Shown here one piece after another: positions 60,885 through 64,000 of a DNA stretch of 64,000 nt. Position numbers and translations under genes: made by a program. The stretch is from positions 4,898,001 to 4,962,000 of the forward strand of contig NZ_CP109427.1 of NCBI RefSeq assembly GCF_036250695.1, in the 5' to 3' direction. Positions within the stretch are counted from its first letter, which is position 1, and each line of letters begins with the position of its first letter. This DNA is from Streptomyces sp. NBC_01497. Its GTDB lineage: Bacteria; Actinomycetota; Actinomycetes; Streptomycetales; Streptomycetaceae. The notes under the pieces are model-generated. The model was given only the letters and a program-made list of their open reading frames with translations, was not told where the DNA came from and made no database searches.

Positions 60885-61716
60885 GCACTCGTCCGCAGGT
60901 CCCCTGTGGGCAGCCATGTACCACTCGGTCGCCGATGCCACGCACGACCCGTACCGGGTCACCGTCTCGCCCGCCCGCCTCGACCGTCAGCTGCGGCTGC
61001 TGCGCCGGTGCGGCCTGAGGGGCGTGTCGATGGAGCGGCTGCTGCGCGCCCGCGCCGACGGCACGGCCGCCGGGCTCGTCGGCCTCACCTTCGACGACGG
61101 GTACGCCGACTTCACCACCCACGCGGTGCCCGCGCTGCTGCGGTACGGATGCACCGCCACCGTGTATGTGCTGCCGGGCCGCATGGGCGGCAGCAACGAG
61201 TGGGACCCGCTCGGCCCCCGCAAGCCGCTGCTCACCGAGGACGGGCTCCGCGCGGCGGCCGACGCGGGGATGGAGATCGGTTCGCACGGCCTGCTGCACA
61301 CCGACCTCACCGACCGGGAGCTCGTCGACGGCGAGCTGCTCGCCGCCGAGACCGCGCGCAGCAGGGAGTTGCTGCGCGCCGTCACCGGCACCGACGTGAC
61401 CGGTTTCTGCTACCCCTACGGAAGCGTCGACCAGCGCGCCGTCGACGCGGTGCGCGCGGCCGGGTACCACTACGCGGTCGGCATCGACCCGGGCCCGCTC
61501 ACCGGCCTGTTCGCGCTGCCCCGCGTGCACGTGGGGCAGGACGACACCAGCACCCGTCTCCTGCTCAAGCTGGCGCTGCACCGCAGGCGACGCGAACCCG
61601 TCCCGTACGGGCCCTACCCCGAGGTCCACGAGTCCGAGCTGCCCGAACCCCACGTGCCCGTGCCGGGGGCGCACGCGCCGGAGCCCGCCCAGACGCGGGA
61701 GGGCTCCGCGCCGTGA
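60874..61716 (+). CDS. Polysaccharide deacetylase (NodB/CE4 family)
   Basis: A 280-residue CE4 enzyme: LTFDDGYADF (D74 base, D75 metal), EIGSHGLLHTDLT (H138 and H142 metal ligands) and TGFCYPYGS. It removes acetyl groups from N-acetylated sugars. No signal peptide is visible, so it may act on the lipid-linked unit inside the cell or be exported another way. Overlaps the flippase gene by 11 nt. Confidence 0.88.
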   Translation: MSAEHSSAGPLWAAMYHSVADATHDPYRVTVSPARLDRQLRLLRRCGLRGVSMERLLRARADGTAAGLVGLTFDDGYADFTTHAVPALLRYGCTATVYVLPGRMGGSNEWDPLGPRKPLLTEDGLRAAADAGMEIGSHGLLHTDLTDRELVDGELLAAETARSRELLRAVTGTDVTGFCYPYGSVDQRAVDAVRAAGYHYAVGIDPGPLTGLFALPRVHVGQDDTSTRLLLKLALHRRRREPVPYGPYPEVHESELPEPHVPVPGAHAPEPAQTREGSAP

Positions 61717-62852
61717 GGGTCCTCCATGTCATCACCGGCCTCGGTATCGGCGGCGCCGAGCAGCAACTGCGGCTGCTGCTGCGCCACCTGCCCACCGACC
61801 ACGACGTCGTCACGCTCACCAACCCGGGCGCCGTGGCCGAGGGGATCGTCGCCGACGGCGTGTCCGTACGCCACCTCGGCATGGCGGGCAACCGGGACCT
61901 GGGCGCGCTTCCCCGCCTCACCGGCCTGGTCAGGCGCGGCGGGTACGACCTGGTCCACACCCACCTCTACCGTGCCTGCGTGTACGGGCGGTTCGCGGCC
62001 CGCCTCGCCGGGGTCAGCGCCGTCGTCGCCACGGAACACTCCCTGGGCGCCCGCCAGATCGAGGGCCGCAGGCTGTCCACCGGCGCCCGCGCGCTCTACC
62101 TCGCGGGGGAGCGCCTCGGGTCCGCGACTGTCGCCGTGTCCGACACGGTCGCCCGCCGCCTGGAACGGTGGGGAGTGCGGCACGACCGTATCCACGTCGT
62201 GCCCAACGGCATCGAGGCGGCCCGCTTCGGCTACGACGCGGACGCCGGCCGCGCGACGCGGGACCGGCTCGGCCTGCCCCGGGACGCGTTCGTCGTCGGC
62301 GGCGTCGGCCGCCTCAGCAGGGGCAAGCGCTTCGACACCCTCGTACGGGCCGTCGCCGACCTGCCCGACGCCCGGCTGCTGCTCGTCGGCGAGGGACCGG
62401 AACGGGACGCGCTCCTGAGCATCGCGCGGCGGCGCGGCGCGGGCGGCAGGATCCTGCTCACGGGCGCCTGCCAGGACCCGCCCGCGGCGCCAGGGGAGCT
62501 GTCGCTGCCCGCGCTGCTGTCCGCGATGGACGTCTTCGTGTCGCCGTCGCCCGACGAGGCGTTCGGCCTGGCCGTCGTCGAGGCGCTCGCCGCCGGGCTG
62601 CCGGTGCTGCACGTCACCTGCCCCGCCCTGCACGACCTGCCGACGGAGGCCGCGCCCGGCGCGCACCAGATCTCCGGTTCCGTACCCGAACTGATCGAAG
62701 AACTCCGCACCCACCAGCAGCGGTTCACCCGGGGGCCGCAGGAGCGGCTGCCCGCGCCGCGCGCCGCGCACCACTACGACATCGCGCGCAGCGCCGAGCG
62801 GCTGATGGCCGTTTACACCATCGCCACACGAGGAGCAAGTGACCGATCATGA
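61713..62852 (+). CDS. GT4 family glycosyltransferase
   Basis: A 379-residue GT-B enzyme: MRVLHVITGLGIGGAEQQLRLLLRHL, YDLVHTHLYRACVYGRFAARLAG, VVPNGIEAARFG, VVGGVGRLSRGKRFDTLVRAV and the donor motif E282-x7-E290 (PDEAFGLAVVEALAAGLPVL). It should add a further sugar to the repeat unit. It starts at GTG in the deacetylase stop. Confidence 0.88.
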   Translation: MRVLHVITGLGIGGAEQQLRLLLRHLPTDHDVVTLTNPGAVAEGIVADGVSVRHLGMAGNRDLGALPRLTGLVRRGGYDLVHTHLYRACVYGRFAARLAGVSAVVATEHSLGARQIEGRRLSTGARALYLAGERLGSATVAVSDTVARRLERWGVRHDRIHVVPNGIEAARFGYDADAGRATRDRLGLPRDAFVVGGVGRLSRGKRFDTLVRAVADLPDARLLLVGEGPERDALLSIARRRGAGGRILLTGACQDPPAAPGELSLPALLSAMDVFVSPSPDEAFGLAVVEALAAGLPVLHVTCPALHDLPTEAAPGAHQISGSVPELIEELRTHQQRFTRGPQERLPAPRAAHHYDIARSAERLMAVYTIATRGASDRS

Positions 62853-63517
62853 CCGAGAAAACAGTGGCGACTTCTGAGCCGCGGACCTTCCTGGCGCGGC
62901 TGAGGCGAGTGCCCGGCTGGATCGTGGTCCCGGTCGCAGCCGTCGTCGGCGCCGGGGCGGGCACCGCCTACGGGGAGGTCAGCCCGCCGCAGTACAGCGC
63001 GACGAGCTACGTCATCGTGGTGCCCACCGACAAGTCCGATCCGGCGTCGGCGCTCGGCTACGCCACGGCGTACGGGCGGGTCGCCCAGCAGGTCGCGGTG
63101 CTCGGCGACGCGCAGGTGTGGGCGGGCGTGCCGGTGCGCCGGCTCAAGGAGCACGTGACGACGGCGACCTCGCCGGACGCGCCGATGATCTCCGTCACCG
63201 CGACCGACGCGAACGCGACCACGGCCGTCAACATGGCGGACGGGGTCGCGCGGGCCCTGGTCACCAACGGCACTCACCTGCAGACCAGTACCAACGTCAA
63301 GGTGCTCCAGTTCTCGCGGGCCGTGAAGCCCACCGCGCCGACGTCGCCGTCCACCCCGCTCGCCGGGCTCGTCGGCGGCTGCGCGGGCGGCCTGCTCGGT
63401 GCGCTCGGCCTGCTCGTGGTGCCGAGGCGGCGCCGGGCACCGGAGTCGTACGCACCGGTCCCGGGCCCCGCGACATCGCTCGCGAAGGGCCACACTCCGC
63501 AGCCGGAAACGGTGTGA
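62849..63517 (+). CDS. Wzz-like chain-length/export protein without kinase domain
   Basis: A 222-residue protein. Two membrane helices (about 22-42, VPGWIVVPVAAVVGAGAGTAYG, and about 171-192, STPLAGLVGGCAGGLLGALGLLVV) flank an external domain with SATSYVIVVPT and MADGVARALVTNGTHLQT. This is the Wzz/polysaccharide co-polymerase layout. It lacks the tyrosine autokinase domain of Gram-positive partners. It probably sets polymer length with the Wzy-like protein. Confidence 0.82.
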   Translation: MTEKTVATSEPRTFLARLRRVPGWIVVPVAAVVGAGAGTAYGEVSPPQYSATSYVIVVPTDKSDPASALGYATAYGRVAQQVAVLGDAQVWAGVPVRRLKEHVTTATSPDAPMISVTATDANATTAVNMADGVARALVTNGTHLQTSTNVKVLQFSRAVKPTAPTSPSTPLAGLVGGCAGGLLGALGLLVVPRRRRAPESYAPVPGPATSLAKGHTPQPETV

Positions 63518-64000
63518 TGACCACGGGACCCGCCACCGCCGGATCCGGCGGCACCTCCCCGGCCGGGGCCACCCCCGCGGGCGCCCCGGCCCCCGGCGGC
63601 CGAGCCGGCGCCGGGCCGGGCACCGCGCCCGGAGCCGTGCCGGGGCCGCGGGGCTCGGCCGCGCTGTCCGCGCACGTGTACCGCGGGGCGGCCGAGTTCG
63701 CCGCCCTCGCCGACGAGTGGGACGCGCTGTTCGCGCGGTGCCGCACCGCCACCCCGTTCCAGAGCCACGCCTGGCTGCACTCCTGGTGGCTGTCGTACGG
63801 CACGCCCGGCCGGCTGCGGATCGCCGCCGTGCGCGGCGACGGCGGCCGGCTTCTCGCACTGGCGCCCCTCACGCTGACCTACCGCCCCTTCCCGGTCCTC
63901 GTGCCGCTCGGCGGCGCCATCACCGACTTCTGCGATGTGCTGCTGGACGACGCGTGGGCGGACCAGGCGGCAGTGACGCTCGGTGAGCTGCTGGGGGACC
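63517..64000 (+). CDS. GNAT (CelD/BcsL, FemAB-like) acetyltransferase, cut by window end
   Basis: Only the first ~161 residues are present. A Pro/Gly/Ala-rich leader (about 1-48) is followed by FAALADEWDALFARCRTATPFQSHAWLHSWW and RIAAVRGDGGRLLALAPL, typical of the CelD/BcsL GNAT group found in polysaccharide operons. It may acylate the polymer. The ATG shares one base with the preceding stop; the 3' end lies beyond the window. Confidence 0.75.
   Translation, partial: MTTGPATAGSGGTSPAGATPAGAPAPGGRAGAGPGTAPGAVPGPRGSAALSAHVYRGAAEFAALADEWDALFARCRTATPFQSHAWLHSWWLSYGTPGRLRIAAVRGDGGRLLALAPLTLTYRPFPVLVPLGGAITDFCDVLLDDAWADQAAVTLGELLGD

Overview
The window looks like chromosomal DNA of a Streptomyces or a very close relative. 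Base composition is very high in GC, with third codon positions almost all G or C. GTG starts are common, and 4-bp ATGA/GTGA overlaps join many genes. Genus-level markers are present: an HrdD-type sigma factor, chaplins, a five-gene conservon, a SepX-type divisome protein and several Streptomyces-only small proteins. By eye I found only one in-frame TTA codon, in the DUF6227 gene. No phage, plasmid, insertion sequence or CRISPR array was seen.

1-19 kb is a patchwork of stress and efflux units. It opens with an alanine dehydrogenase/PNT-type enzyme, a tRNA-Arg(CCT) and an amidohydrolase remnant, then a Tat-exported GH3 enzyme. Next come a MarR-MFS-isochorismatase-like operon, an M6 metalloprotease, a TetR/DHA2-MFS pair with two palindromes, a MarR/LigB-dioxygenase divergent pair, a phosphinothricin-acetyltransferase-like GNAT next to hrdD, and a WYL regulator/MFS divergent pair sharing a perfect palindrome.

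19-39 kb is conserved chromosomal backbone. It holds DUF6227, an S58 peptidase, LtrA, MscL, a SAF-domain protein, MTA phosphorylase, a zinc-ribbon Ruc/FmdB protein under a CIRCE element, a K+/H+ antiporter, a penicillin-acylase-family enzyme and 5-formyl-THF cyclo-ligase. It ends with the run galU-glp/moeA-moaC-mog-rimJ-sepX. Apart from moaC and mog, that run matches the order I recall for mycobacterial Rv0991c-Rv0996, and it links molybdenum-cofactor-type genes with the Glp/SepX division module. Two perfect DnaA boxes lie 30 bp apart at 23.8 kb.

39-50 kb carries tRNA-Ala(CGC), an RclA/RclR-like hypochlorite-response pair, a VOC protein, a DUF89 phosphatase and a conservon (cvnA-B-C-D plus a cytochrome P450). 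The P450 has an unusual repeat-rich N-terminus and lacks the ExxR arginine.

50-64 kb is devoted to the cell surface. A VKOR disulfide enzyme is followed by four small secreted proteins on the other strand, two of them chaplins, one of which has no cysteines and no standard start codon. After these comes a secreted DUF3344-like protein, then a tightly coupled exopolysaccharide operon. That operon encodes a GT4, a polyprenyl phosphoglycosyltransferase, a Wzy-like polymerase, a MurJ-like flippase, a polysaccharide deacetylase, a second GT4, a Wzz-like protein and an acetyltransferase cut by the window end. Boundaries and starts were judged by eye from codon frame, ribosome-binding sites and family knowledge; no database search was run.
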